From Helichrysum umbraculigerum (lineage: Eukaryota > Streptophyta > Magnoliopsida > Asterales > Asteraceae): DNA of 64,000 bases. Positions 13,001 through 23,883 of this stretch are shown here, in pieces. The DNA lies in contig CATIUR010000003.1 of the NCBI GenBank assembly GCA_949592205.1, positions 74,242,501 through 74,306,500 on the forward strand, in the 5' to 3' direction. Position numbers and translations under genes: made by a program. The stretch's first letter is position 1. Each line of letters opens with the position of its first letter. The notes below the pieces were generated by a model. The model made no database searches. It saw nothing but the letters and a program-made list of their open reading frames with translations, and had not been told where the DNA came from.

Positions 13001-13434
13001 TTGAGACGTTTTAGCCAAAACGTCGAGGTTTTCCGTGCATTATTTAAACAAAATAATAATTTATGATAAATAACTTATAAAAATAGGTTCAAGTTATTTA
13101 TATAAATGTTTTCATCAATGTTCGTGTTTTGCCGGATTCCATCCGATTGAATTTACGTTGTCGAGTCACCGGAAATTTTGGTTTTTGTGATTCGATGAGG
13201 ATTTTGTGAAAGTATAAAGAGGTAGATTTTTCTTTAATTTAGTTGGCACTTAGTAACCTAATTTAGCATATCTAATGGAACTTAAGATTCACTAAGCAAT
13301 CTATAAGACATTTTACGACTTTGGTAAGCCTACGAAGTCATAACCTAGAATTTTCACAAGGATTTAAGGAATGTTGTAAGAGTATTTTAAGATTCGAGTG
13401 CGGTAATGACCTGAGATTTTTGACGGTTGTCACA
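10054..13434 (-). repeat. 5' LTR of element G
   Basis: 3381 bp, the partner of 1802-5181, with the same TGTGACA termini on the minus strand. Differences are scattered single bases plus one extra G at about 12730. It ends at 13434 against sequence that matches the inside of the F LTR (from about 60605), showing that it lies within the LTR of element C. Confidence 0.92.
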
Positions 13435-14910
13435 TCTGGGTACCTGAGAAAACATGCTAAAGAGGTCAACACGAATGTTGGTGAATCTCACAGGTTTGTA
13501 AGTAATAACAGTTTTGAACACAAGATTTCATCAGTAGTGCCCGCATGCGTAAATCAAGTATCTGCATCTCAGCAAATGTAAAACCAGTATTTGCAATCCA
13601 ACAAATGTAAGTAAGTAAGTTATACCATTGCCATGAGGCTCATAATCGAAGCTTAACCCGTAAGTAATAAATTGCTCCCGTGACATGCTCGTAACTGAGC
13701 AAGCATAAGTAACGAATAATAGTCGCCCGTTTATACAGAACGGTTTGTGGTAGCGCTACTACCCCGGGCGGGGAGGGTCATTTCCCTAATGGATCCATTA
13801 ACTAGTGTTCGCGCTTAAGTCCATAACTAACGATATATGATGGAGAGACTTCTGTAAATAGTAAACAACTCATGCAATTCCGTTTGGTATAGTAAACAGT
13901 TTTAGTACTTGTGTTCAAGGAAAAGTAGTAGCATGTATCTCCCCCAATAAGATAAAACAGTAAAAGTGGGGCCGTAAGACTCACCTGAGTCTTGTAGTAA
14001 GCAGTAGCAAATAACAAGTAGTAAGTAAAGCAAGTAGGTTCTCCGAACCCGTAATCCTTCAAATGCCTAACATATGAGGTTATGTAAGTATGTGTCTCGC
14101 GAGACGTTTCGTTTAGTTGTACACAATATTACATCATAATATTACACCAAAATGAGTAAATCTAAGTTTTTAGAAATTTTCTTACAAATGCAAATCGAAG
14201 CTAGAGGAGGCCGAAAATGATGATGTTGCCTTTGTTAATCTTGTTCCTTGTTTGATGGTGAGTCCGAAAATATAGCTTTTGTTGTCGGATTTGTAGTTTC
14301 GAAAATTGATTGAGATTTTTGAGAGAGAGTGTGGAGAGTGTGTGTGTTTTGATAAAGTGAAAATGAGATGAAGGAGTGGGGTGTAGGTGGTGGTGGTTGA
14401 TCCCAAAAGAGGAGGGAGGGAAAACACCCCCCTAAAACACAGTGTTTACTCCGTGTCCTAATCGTTTAATCGTTCATTTTAGTAGTTGGCCAAGTAAATA
14501 TATTTGTAACAAAAATGTTATCGGAGTATTTTCTTTAAAATGTTTTGAAATTAATTATTAGAAACATTTGTCGAGATATTTAAATTATTTGATTCGCGTT
14601 TAATACGTTTTTGTTAAAATACACATAATGTTGTCGCGCTAATCTAATAGTGTCCGTTCGAATATGTATTTATACAGTAAAATACGTTCCCATTATTTAA
14701 GTAAGTTTGGTCACCAACGTCCAAGTAAAATGTATCGGACTCCGTCCGGTTAATCCGTACGATTTATCCAAATCGCGTAAGTACACACATATATATATAA
14801 ATCACCTTATATATACAAATAGAGTCTGTAATTAGTCCTATTACATACTGATTACAACTAGTTACAAATAATTAGGCATGATTAATTATCCTAATTAGGC
14901 AGGTGTTACA
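13435..14910 (-). repeat. Truncated 3' LTR of element C
   Basis: It resembles 60605-62660 (LTR of F) in several blocks, including the cgcgcttaagtccataactaac segment. It ends gtgttaca at 14910 beside a purine-rich tract. The outer roughly 300 bp are absent because element G is inserted at 13434/13435; they should lie beyond the left edge of the window. A TA-rich run (14785-14815) about 100 bp from its U3 end has an equivalent in F. Confidence 0.82.
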
Positions 14911-14944
14911 TTTTCCCCTTGTTAAAGAAATTTCGTCCCGAAAT
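14911..14944 (-). promoter_or_regulatory. Polypurine tract and hairpin of C
   Basis: The minus strand reads aacaaggggaaaa directly before the LTR. The inverted repeat ATTTCG-GGA-CGAAAT is at 14930-14944, 19 nt from the LTR, and its last base overlaps the original pol stop codon (14944-14946). Confidence 0.75.
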
Positions 14945-15950
14945 TAGCTCGAGTGCACGGACGGTGCTTTGTCTGGGAAGAGATGTGGGTATTTCTGTCG
15001 CATTTGGTCTTCCCGTTCCCAGGTGAATTAAGGACCCCGTCTAGAATTCCACCTGACTTTTACGATGGGAATACGACTCTGTTTCAATCGCTTGACCTCA
15101 CGGTCCATGATTTCCATAGGTTCCTCGACAAAATGAAGTTTATCATCGATTTGGATTTCGTCGAGCGGTATTATTAGTGTCTCGTCAGACAGACACTTCT
15201 TCAGGTTAGAAATGTGAAAGGCGTTGTGAACGCTGCTAAGCTCAGCAGGAAGTTGCAGGCGGTATGCCACTGGACCAATCCTTTCAAGGATTTCGAATGG
15301 TCCGATGTATCTAGGGTTTAGTTTGCCTCGTTTTCCGAATCGAATGACACCTTTCCACGGTGCCACTTTGAGAAGTACCTTGTCCCCTACATGAAACTCA
15401 AGGTGTTTGCGTCTCATGTCAGCATAGCTTTTCTGACGGTCACGTGCGGCTTTCAGCCTGTTTTGAATACCAATGATTTTCTCAGTAGTTTCGTGAATGA
15501 TTTCCGGACCCGTGAGTTGGGAATCTCCTAACTCAGTCCAACAGATAGGTGATCGGCACTTACGCCCGTAGAGTGCCTCGAAGGGTGCAGCCTTAATGCT
15601 GGTATGGTAACTGTTGTTGTACGAGAACTCGCACAACGGTAAGTGACTTTCCCAAGAAGTACCGAAGTCCACTACGCAGGCTCGTAGCATATCCTCCAGT
15701 GTTTGGATGGTTTGCTTGCTTTAACCATCGGTTTGCGGGTGATAAGCTGTACTCATATTCCGACGAGTACCGAGAGATTTCTGTAACGATTGCCAAAAGT
15801 TGGAAGTGAAACAGCTGTCTCTATCCGAGATGATCGAGATAGGTACACCGTGTCGCGAAACGATTTCTTTGATGTAGATGCGAGCCAAATGCTCCATCTT
15901 GTCAGTTTCCTTGATGGCCGGAGAATGAGCAGATTTTGTGAGACGGTCCA
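14944..15950 (-). pseudogene. Integrase core to chromodomain of C (third piece)
   Basis: This piece begins at the D insertion with DRLTKSAH and carries the second catalytic Asp (ISDRDSCF), then AYHPQTDG. There a stop at 15721-15723 replaces a Gln codon. The GPF/Y module follows (RYIGPFEIL, GPVAYRLQLP), then a chromodomain-like end (EIMDREVKRLKQSRIP, VKVRWNSRRGP). A second stop at 15028-15030 replaces the Glu of GPEFTWE, cutting about 28 residues. The natural stop is at 14944-14946. The same frame runs through the whole piece. It is closely similar to 62694-64000 of element F. Confidence 0.9.
15946..15950. other. Target-site duplication gtcca, left copy (array D)
   Basis: gtcca here and at 34272-34276. 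Removing everything between, plus one copy, restores tgagacggtccacaatcacc, which lines up with tgagtcggtcgacgatcacc in F. Confidence 0.9.
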
Positions 15951-17618
15951 TGTAACACTCCGCAAATTTAAACGCGATTATTAACGTTAATCACTTGCAT
16001 TATTAGGCTAATTCCCTACTTGAGTGAATTCACAACACATTTTAGAGGTAAGTCTAGCAAAGCCCAACTAGATAATACGCGTAGTATTACGTATTCGTAA
16101 TTAGTTGTAATTACGTACTGAACAATCTGAAAACAAACGCGACAAAAATATACGACTGTTGGTGAATAAAATTATTTAATAAAACGAAATATTTAAATAA
16201 CGATATTAACAATTAAATATTATGTCGATAATATTTACATATCATTTTATAACGCAAAAACGTTAAAATGTATAATTAAAAATAAACAGAGTCAAAAATT
16301 GTATAACTAAATTTTATGAATTTTATAAAAGATCCTAATTAAAATAAAATAAAATAGGTAATTAAAAATGTACTAGTTAAAATAAATTTAATAAATAACG
16401 ATCGGGTAAACAAACACGGAGCGTAAACACGGAGACGGAAAATGGGGAACAAAACCCCATCCACCTCCCCCATTTCCTTTTCATTTCCACCATCACCATC
16501 TTTTTCATCTCTCTCTCTCTCTTTCAAACTCCACCACACCACCTTCACAAAATCAAAGAAAACTACCATCAAACGACGCCGAATCATCAAACAAAATAGA
16601 GAAAAACGACCACGAGACTACGATCTATCTTTCCATCTTTCCGGATTTCAAAACCGACACTCGTAAGTTTCCGACAAATCCCGTCAATTCCTAGATTTTG
16701 TAGTTTTAGTTAATATTTCATGTTTAGTATACTTAGATTATCATGTTTTAGCGTTTTATACAACCAAAAACGTCCAAATCGACCCAAAACTCGTTGATTT
16801 TTAAGCTGTTCGTCGAACAGGCGACTACGTCGCTTTTGGCCCAAAAATAGTACTGCGACGCAGGCCTTTGCGTCGCATAATCATCCCCACGTCGCAGATA
16901 GCGACGCAACCCGTTCCGTCGCATTAAATTGCGAACGTCGCCTATGCGACGCAACCCATGACGTCGCAAAACCTGAATGCGACGCAGACCCTTACGTCGC
17001 ACCTTGCGTCGCACAAGTCAGAACCATAAAAACACATTTTAAAAAGTCAAAGTTACTGTAGAAAAGTCAAATTTTACTGTAGCAGTACTGTAGCAAATGA
17101 GATAATAACATTTTTGAACTATTGTTTCAAAACATCACCAACAAGTCGTATACATTTTCACAAATAACGAAATACAAACGTAAACGTTTAACAATAGTGG
17201 TTTATCAAAACTGAACTTGTAAACATAAAACATGTGAATTCACTCAACCTCGTTGTTGACTTTTACTATGTTTTTCAGGGAATTAGCTGCGCATATAAGA
17301 ATCGCCAACACACATGGAGAATTAGGCGACCCGTGAAGCTTAGGATGCCAACTTTTGGAAACACATGGATTTCTTTAGTATAACTGAAATGTTTTAGTCA
17401 TATTTCAGAAATCTACTTTTGTAAACTTATTACTTTTAACTTGTATGATTCAATGAATCGTAAACTTTGTAATTAATACTTTTGGTATCTTAATATATTA
17501 TGTTCTGTTGTAATCATAAGCTCTGATACGTATGCATGCTTTGTTATTGTGGCACCCCCCCCCCCCCCCCCGGTACTCAAAATAAATGCTTCCGTTAAAC
17601 AAATTTGGGGGTGTTACA
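15951..17618 (+). repeat. LTR1 of array D, internally deleted
   Basis: 1668 bp, tgtaaca to gtgttaca. Against LTR2 it lacks about 985 bp (equivalent to 20788-21772) between two copies of aacaa, and it has an extra stretch of about 30 bp around 17060-17090 containing a repeated actgtag. A run of 17 C is at 17555-17571. The GCGAC repeat cluster is at 16805-17014. The lost part includes the G-box unit and the 33-bp repeats. Confidence 0.9.
16805..17014. repeat. GCGAC inverted-repeat cluster in LTR1
   Basis: It starts with the palindrome ctgttcgtcgaacag and continues with about a dozen copies of tgcgacgca or its reverse complement tgcgtcgca, with 8-20 bp spacers. It is CpG-rich in an AT-rich LTR and could fold into several hairpins. 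Equivalent clusters are at 20431-20640 (LTR2) and 25013-25222 (LTR3). Confidence 0.8.
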
Positions 17619-17621
17619 GAT

Positions 17622-18053
17622 TGGTATCAGAGCCATTGGTTATAGCGAACTAGGAAACTTTAGGTGATTTAGATACCTAGAGACCTAGACTATAGCCTTA
17701 GCTAGAACGCACGTGCATACACGCATATACATACATCTAAACTATCGTTACGATACCTCGATACACGTGAACTGTTCACCACATTCGACTCGTTCATTGT
17801 ACTCAGATCTCATGTGAACCGGATCGTGTTAAACGGTTGATGAAAAGAAGTATGTATTTAGCATCATATAAAGACGCCTGGCCAACGTGATTATATTATA
17901 CTAAGTACATATGGGTGTTTCATAGTCGTAAGATATGTGATGGGGATCTTGTCATTTCTCCTCAAATACTCGATAACTGAACTATGTAAAATTTTTATCC
18001 TTCACTTCCCTTTCATTGGCATTGACTTCTGCATTTCCTCGAAGAACGTCACC
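17622..18053 (+). other. Primer site and leader, first unit of D
   Basis: The primer-binding site TGGTATCAGAGCC is at 17622-17634, three bases after LTR1. About 420 nt of leader follow. An ATG at 17937 is in frame with gag and would add 39 mostly hydrophobic residues. I do not use it, because the homologous gag of E begins at MPPKQR and lacks this extension. Confidence 0.8.
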
Positions 18054-19301
18054 ATGCCGCCTAAACAAAGAAAGACTCGCAACAGTCGCCAAACAAATAC
18101 ACCTCCTGTCGTCGAAACCACCGAACAGATTATTGAACGTCGTGTAGCAGAGGCAATTGCCCAATACGAGGCAAGCCGAAATCATGAACACGTGGTACAT
18201 AACAGTGGAGCCACCCCCGTCAACAGTGAAACACCGACAAATACCCAGCAGGGGTGTTCATACAAAACATTCCAAGCCTGCAAACCGAGTAACTTCACCG
18301 GGACTGAAGGGGCCATTGGCCTAGTCCACTGGATTGAGAAAACGGAGTCAGTGATCGACATCAGCGACTGTACCGCTGACAAAATTGTGAAATACGCCAC
18401 CTGTACCCTAGCTGACAAAGCGTTGACCTGGTGGAACGCTCAGGTCCAAATTATGGGACGCCCAGCTGCTTACTCCATCTCGTGGGAAACCCTGAAACGA
18501 ATGATGATGGAAGAGTTTTGCTCTCAGAGCGAGCAACAGAAACTGGAAACCGAACTTTGGAACATACAGATGATCGGTGCTGACATCACGGGATACACAA
18601 CCCGGTTTCAAGTACTGGCACGTTTGGTACCTCACATGGTGACACCCGAAAGCAAACGCATTGAGCGTTACAGCAGGGGTTTAGCCCCACAGATCCGAGG
18701 CATGGTTATGTCCTCCAAACCCGCTACTTTTAGGAGCGCAGTTGACCTGGCTCAAAGCTTGACCGACGACGCGGTCTTGATTGGAACCCTGAAAGATACC
18801 ACAGGGAAAACTGAACCTACCCGTACTGATGCGGGCGAATCTGGAACCCACAAACGAAAGTGGAACAACGATGGTAACGACTGTCAGGGTCAACAAAACA
18901 GAAACCCGGGGAACGCCCGAGCTTACGCCGCAATCACCAACCCCGAACCAAAAACATATCAAGGCAAAAGGCCTAAATGTGGAAAGTGTGAAAAACACCA
19001 CGAAGGGGATTGTTTCTTCTGTGGTAACTGCAACCGATTTGGACACAGAACCGAAGCTTGTAGAACTCACCCCACGAACAATGAACAACGAAACACTGGC
19101 TGTTTCCGATGTGGCGACCCGGGACACTACCGAAATCAGTGCCCCCAACTCAATAACGCCAACAACAATCAGAATAACAACAACCAGAACAACCCCGGGA
19201 ACAACAATCACAACAACAACAACCGCATTGCTAACGTCCAACCAGCTCGTGGACGTGCATACATCCTCCGTGCACCGGAAACGGGTGCGGACCTCGGCTA
19301 A
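18054..19301 (+). CDS. gag: Gag (capsid and nucleocapsid), first unit of D
   Basis: 415 residues, intact. Residues 20-45 are predicted helix (EQIIERRVAEAIAQYEA). A Retrotrans_gag capsid region spans about 75-240 (LVHWIEKTESV, ADKALTWWNAQV, LKRMMMEEFC, GYTTRFQVLARL). A basic linker follows, then two CCHC zinc knuckles: C323-C326-H331-C336 and C350-C353-H358-C363. An Asn-rich tail (about 366-391) and a stop after GADLG finish it. Gag packages element RNA into virus-like particles. The length is normal for a free-standing Tekay-type gag, but no protease follows, so cleavage and reverse transcription would need enzymes from elsewhere. The start at MPPKQR is supported by E. The second copy (22636-23883) differs at about 16 residues. 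Confidence 0.92.
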   Translation: MPPKQRKTRNSRQTNTPPVVETTEQIIERRVAEAIAQYEASRNHEHVVHNSGATPVNSETPTNTQQGCSYKTFQACKPSNFTGTEGAIGLVHWIEKTESVIDISDCTADKIVKYATCTLADKALTWWNAQVQIMGRPAAYSISWETLKRMMMEEFCSQSEQQKLETELWNIQMIGADITGYTTRFQVLARLVPHMVTPESKRIERYSRGLAPQIRGMVMSSKPATFRSAVDLAQSLTDDAVLIGTLKDTTGKTEPTRTDAGESGTHKRKWNNDGNDCQGQQNRNPGNARAYAAITNPEPKTYQGKRPKCGKCEKHHEGDCFFCGNCNRFGHRTEACRTHPTNNEQRNTGCFRCGDPGHYRNQCPQLNNANNNQNNNNQNNPGNNNHNNNNRIANVQPARGRAYILRAPETGADLG

Positions 19302-19575
19302 CACGGTATGTCCTAACAGCTGTTGCTACGATTTAACATTTCTTTCCTTCATATATCGACTCGAACTTGATACTTGATAAACATTGATTCCTTTCGAACA
19401 TACAACTTATCAAACTATACCGCGAGTATACATAACTGTTAGAACTTCTTGACAACGTAGAACGTCACGCAAACTATTATTATTTTTAACGACATGATTT
19501 ATCGGAGAACATACGCCGCGGGCGATCCGACTTGATTTTAAATCTCGGGACGAGATTTCTCTAACATGGGGAGAA
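19302..19575 (+). promoter_or_regulatory. 3' end of first D unit, hairpin and polypurine tract
   Basis: This 274-nt stretch between the gag stop and LTR2 holds no coding remnant of pol. The inverted repeat ATCTCG-GGA-CGAGAT is at 19542-19556 and the purine tract catggggagaa at 19565-19575. The spacing from hairpin to LTR is 19 nt. Confidence 0.8.
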
Positions 19576-22200
19576 TGTAACACTCCGCAAATTTAAACGC
19601 GATTATTAACGTTAATCACTTGCATTATTAGGCTAATTCCCTACTTGAGTGAATTCACAACACATTTTAGAGGTAAGTCTAGCAAAGCCCAACTAGATAA
19701 TACGCGTAGTATTACGTATTCGTAATTAGTTGTAATTACGTACTGAACAATCTGAAAACAAACGCGACAAAAATATACGACTGTTGGTGAATAAAATTAT
19801 TTAATAAAACGAAATATTTAAATAACGATATTAACAATTAAATATTATGTCGATAATATTTACATATCATTTTATAACGCAAAAACGTTAAAATGTATAA
19901 TTAAAAATAAACAGAGTCAAAAATTGTATAACTAAATTTTATGAATTTTATAAAAGATCCTAATTAAAATAAAATAAAATAGGTAATTAAAAATGTACTA
20001 GTTAAAATAAATTTAATAAATAACGATCGGGTAAACAAACACGGAGCGCAAACACGGAGACGGAAAATGGGGAACAAAACCCCATCCACCTCCCCCATTT
20101 CCTTTTCATTTCCACCATCACCATCTTTTTCATCTCTCTCTCTCTCTTTCAAGCTCCACCACACCACCTTCACAAAATCAAAGAAAACTACCATCAAACG
20201 ACGCCGAATCATCAAACAAAATAGAGAAAAACGACCACGAGGCTACGATCTATCTTTCCATCTTTCCGGATTTCAAAACCGACACTCGTAAGTTTCCGAC
20301 AAATCCCGTCAATTCCTAGATTTTGTAGTTTTAGTTAATATTTCATGTTTAGTATACTTAGATTATCATGTTTTAGCGTTTTATACAACCAAAAACGTCC
20401 AAATCGACCCAAAACTCGTTGATTTTTAAGCTGTTCGTCGAACAGGCGACTACGTCGCTTTTGGCCCAAAAATAGTACTGCGACGCAGGCCTTTGCGTCG
20501 CATAATCATCCCCACGTCGCAGATAGCGACGCAACCCGTTCCGTCGCATTAAATTGCGAACGTCGCCTATGCGACGCAACCCATGACGTCGCAAAACCTG
20601 AATGCGACGCAGACCCTTACGTCGCACCTTGCGTCGCACAAGTCAGAACCATAAAAACACATTTTAAAAAGTCAAAGTTACTGTAGCAAATGAGATAATA
20701 ACATTTTTGAACTATTGTTTCAAAACATCACCAACAAGTCGTATACATTTTCACAAATAACGAAATACAAACGTAAACGTTTAACAAACACTTGTACATA
20801 ACTTGGTTGTACAAACACTAGCATGGATGATTAGCTTAGACATCCACAATACTTATTAAATCTCATACGTTTAGGACGTTAGGAGATTCTGGACTGTACT
20901 TGGGCTTAGGTTTGCTAGCACTCGCACAACTACTTAACTCAACAGGTGAGTTCACAGCCCCTACTTTTATTGTTTTAACTGCTTTGAACAGGGGTGGAAA
21001 ACATAGTCAAACACTTTTATACAAACATGGTTGTATACTATTTTACTCAAACAAGTGGAGTACATCGAACTGGTAAACCAATAAACAAACTGACGATTTC
21101 AACATAGTATGTGACACTGCCCGCACGTGGTCCAGGTACGGGTCTTAGGGGGGGGGGGGTGTTACATAATACTTTCATACTACCAACGCTGTAAACTCAT
21201 GAACATGTTTTGAGAACGCTGGAGGATAACCAGCAACACTTTATATAACAGACTGGGTAACTAAAAGTCCCTACTGACATGGGCAACACTATTGAAAAGT
21301 CCCTACGAACATGGGCAACACTACTGAAAAGTCCCTACTGACATGGGCAACACTATTGAAAAGTCCCTACGAACATGGCAACACTACTGAAAAGTCCCTT
21401 CTGACATGGGCACTAGATCCTACGAACATGGGTCTACTAATGTTATTCGACTGATGAGAAGTCCCTTCTGACATGGGCACTGGGTTTCCTACTGACATGG
21501 ACCCACCAAACGATTAGGATACTGACATTCCTACGATTAACTAATAGCATACCTACATTCCTACTATAACTTGAATTATACTTTTGGGCAACATCCCAAC
21601 GAAACATATCTACGATTAGGATACGTATATCCCTACAGAACATACAATTAATAGGATACTGCTTTCCTACAATTAATAGGATACGGACTTTCCTACAAAC
21701 AACTATTGAGAAACATATTTGGTTTTACGAACAACACTTTTGGGTGACATCCCAATGATACGTTATAAACAACAGTGGTTTATCAAAACTGAACTTGTAA
21801 ACATAAAACATGTGAATTCACTCAACCTCGTTGTTGACTTTTACTATGTTTTTCAGGGAATTAGCTGCGCATATAAGAATCGCCAACACACATGGAGAAT
21901 TAGGCGACCCGTGAAGCTTAGGATGCCAACTTTTGGAAACACATGGATTTCTTTAGTATAACTGAAATGTTTTAGTCATATTTCAGAAATCTACTTTTGT
22001 AAACTTATTACTTTTAACTTGTATGATTCAATGAATCGTAAACTTTGTAATTAATACTTTTGGCATCTTAATATATTATGTTCTGTTGTAATCATAAGCT
22101 CTGATACGTATGCATGCTTTTTTATTGTGGCACCCCCCCCCCCCCCCCCCCCCCGTACTCAAACTAAATGCTTCTGCTAAACAAATTTGGGGGTGTTACA
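19576..22200 (+). repeat. LTR2 of array D, shared by both units
   Basis: 2625 bp, tgtaaca to gtgttaca. It is the 3' LTR of the first gag unit and the 5' LTR of the second. It carries the GCGAC cluster 20431-20640, one G-box unit (about 21110-21175, with CACGTG and a run of 12 G at 21148-21159), degenerate 33-bp repeats (about 21255-21420) and a run of 22 C (22133-22154). Confidence 0.92.
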
Positions 22201-22203
22201 GAT

Positions 22204-22635
22204 TGGTATCAGAGCCATTGGTTATAGCGAACTAGGAAACTTTAGGTGATTTAGATACCTAGAGACCTAGACTATAGCCTTGGCTAGAACGCACGTGCAT
22301 ACACGCATATACATACATCTAAACTATCGTTACGATACCTCGATACACGTGAACTGTTCACCACATTCGACTCGTTCATTGTACTCAGATCTCATGTGAA
22401 CCGGATCGTGTTAAACGGTTGATGAAAAGAAGTATGTATTTAGCATCATATAAAGACGCCTGGCCAACGTGATTATATTATGCTAAGTACATATGGGTGT
22501 GTCATAGTCGTAAGATATGTGATGGGGATCTTGTCATTTCTCCTCAAATACTCGATAACTGAACTATGTAAAATTTTTATCCTTCACTTCCCTTTCATTG
22601 GCATTGACTTCTACATTTCCTCGAAGAACGTCAGC
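22204..22635 (+). other. Primer site and leader, second unit of D
   Basis: The primer site TGGTATCAGAGCC is at 22204-22216, three bases after LTR2, followed by a leader nearly identical to 17635-18053. The upstream in-frame ATG is at 22480 here. Confidence 0.8.
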
Positions 22636-23883
22636 ATGCCGTCTAAACAAAGAAAGACTCGCAACAGTCGCCAAACAAATACACCTCCTGTCGTCGAAAC
22701 CACCGAACAGATTATTGAACGTCGTGTAGCAGAGGCAAATGCCCAATACGAGGCAAGCCGAAATCGTGAACACGTGGTACATAACAGTGGAGCCACCCCC
22801 GTCAACAGTGAAACACCGACAAATACCCAGCAGGGGTGTTCATACAAAACATTCCAAGCCTGCAAACCGAGTACCTTCACCGGGACTGAAGGGGCCATTG
22901 GCCTAGTCCACTGGATTGAGAAAAAGGAGTCAGTGATCGACATCAGCGATTGTGCCGCTGACAAAATTGTGAAATACGCCACCTGCACCCTAGCTGACAA
23001 AGCGTTGACCTGGTGGAACGCTCAGGTCCAAATTATGGGACGCCCAGCTGCTTACTCCATCTCGTGGGAAACCCTGAAACGAATGATGATGGAAGAGTTT
23101 TGCTCTCAGAGCGAGCAACAGAAACTGGAAACCGAACTTTGGAACATACAGATGATCGGTGCTGACATCACGGGATACACAACCCGGTTTCAAGAACTGG
23201 CACGTTTGGTACCTCACATGGTGACACCCGAAAGCAAACGCATTGAGCGTTACAACAGGGGTTTAGCCCCAGAGATCCGAGGCATGGTTATGTCCTCCAA
23301 ACCCGCTACTTTTAGGAGCTCAGTTGACCTGGCTCAAAGCTTGACCGACGACGCGGTCTTGATTGGAACCCTGAAAGCTACCACAGGGAAAACTGAACCT
23401 ACCCGTACTGATGCGGGCGAATCTGGAACCCACAAACGAAAGTGGAACAACGATGGTAACGACCGTCAGGGTCAACAAAACAGAAACCCGGGGAACGCCC
23501 GAGCTTACGCCGCAATCACCAACCCCGAACCAAAAACATATCAAGGCAAAAGGCCTAAATGTGGAAAGTGTGAAAAACACCACCAAGGGGATTGTTTCTT
23601 CTGTGGTAACTGCAACCGATTTGGACACAGAACCGAAGCTTGTAGAACTCACCCCACGAACAATGAACAACGAAACACTGGCTGTTTCCGATGTGGCGAC
23701 CCGGGACACTACCGAAATCAGTGCCCCCAACTCAATTACGCCAACAACAATCAGAATAACAACAACCAGAACAACCCCGGGAACAACAATCACAACAACA
23801 ACAACCGCATTGCTAACGTCCAACCAGCTCGTGGACGTGCATACATCCTCTGTGCACCGGAAACGGTTGCGGACCTCGGCTAA
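22636..23883 (+). CDS. gag: Gag (capsid and nucleocapsid), second unit of D
   Basis: 415 residues, intact and co-linear with the gag at 18054-19301: capsid region, two CCHC knuckles (CGNCNRFGHRTEAC and CFRCGDPGHYRNQC), Asn-rich tail, stop after VADLG. The start reads MPSKQR (Pro to Ser). About 16 residues differ from the first copy, but I could find only about three silent changes. The two copies therefore seem to have drifted without constraint on the protein since they separated. The role is as for the first copy. No pol follows. Confidence 0.92.
   Translation: MPSKQRKTRNSRQTNTPPVVETTEQIIERRVAEANAQYEASRNREHVVHNSGATPVNSETPTNTQQGCSYKTFQACKPSTFTGTEGAIGLVHWIEKKESVIDISDCAADKIVKYATCTLADKALTWWNAQVQIMGRPAAYSISWETLKRMMMEEFCSQSEQQKLETELWNIQMIGADITGYTTRFQELARLVPHMVTPESKRIERYNRGLAPEIRGMVMSSKPATFRSSVDLAQSLTDDAVLIGTLKATTGKTEPTRTDAGESGTHKRKWNNDGNDRQGQQNRNPGNARAYAAITNPEPKTYQGKRPKCGKCEKHHQGDCFFCGNCNRFGHRTEACRTHPTNNEQRNTGCFRCGDPGHYRNQCPQLNYANNNQNNNNQNNPGNNNHNNNNRIANVQPARGRAYILCAPETVADLG

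Larger units (their letters stand above)
1802..13434 (-). mobile_element. Tekay-like Ty3/gypsy element G
   Basis: This is an LTR retrotransposon read on the minus strand: 5' LTR 10054-13434, primer site 10037-10049, internal region 5182-10053, 3' LTR 1802-5181. Both LTRs are bounded by TGTGACA at each end and are about 3.38 kb. By eye they differ at roughly a dozen sites (about 99.6% identical). Inside are a gag fragment and a pol with many stops, frameshifts and at least one large deletion. It interrupts the 3' LTR of element C at 13435. The left target duplication lies outside the window, so only the right flank (tctgg) can be seen. Confidence 0.88.

Noticed and set aside
16339..17014. Short frames (74-88 codons) in the D LTRs
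   Set aside because: They are low-complexity readings of ctc-rich and GCGAC-repeat sequence, repeated only because the LTR is repeated.
17622..17634. tRNA gene
   Set aside because: Only the 13 bases complementary to a tRNA 3' end are present: a primer-binding site.
18681..19304. 207-codon valine-rich frame on the minus strand
   Set aside because: It is the reverse complement of the Asn-rich tail and knuckles of gag. The same shadow occurs over the other gags (23320-23886, and 29790-30323 on the plus strand).
18829..19377. 182-codon Thr-rich frame overlapping gag on the plus strand
   Set aside because: Shifted reading of the AAC-rich gag tail; it lacks any domain and recurs only because the gag DNA recurs.
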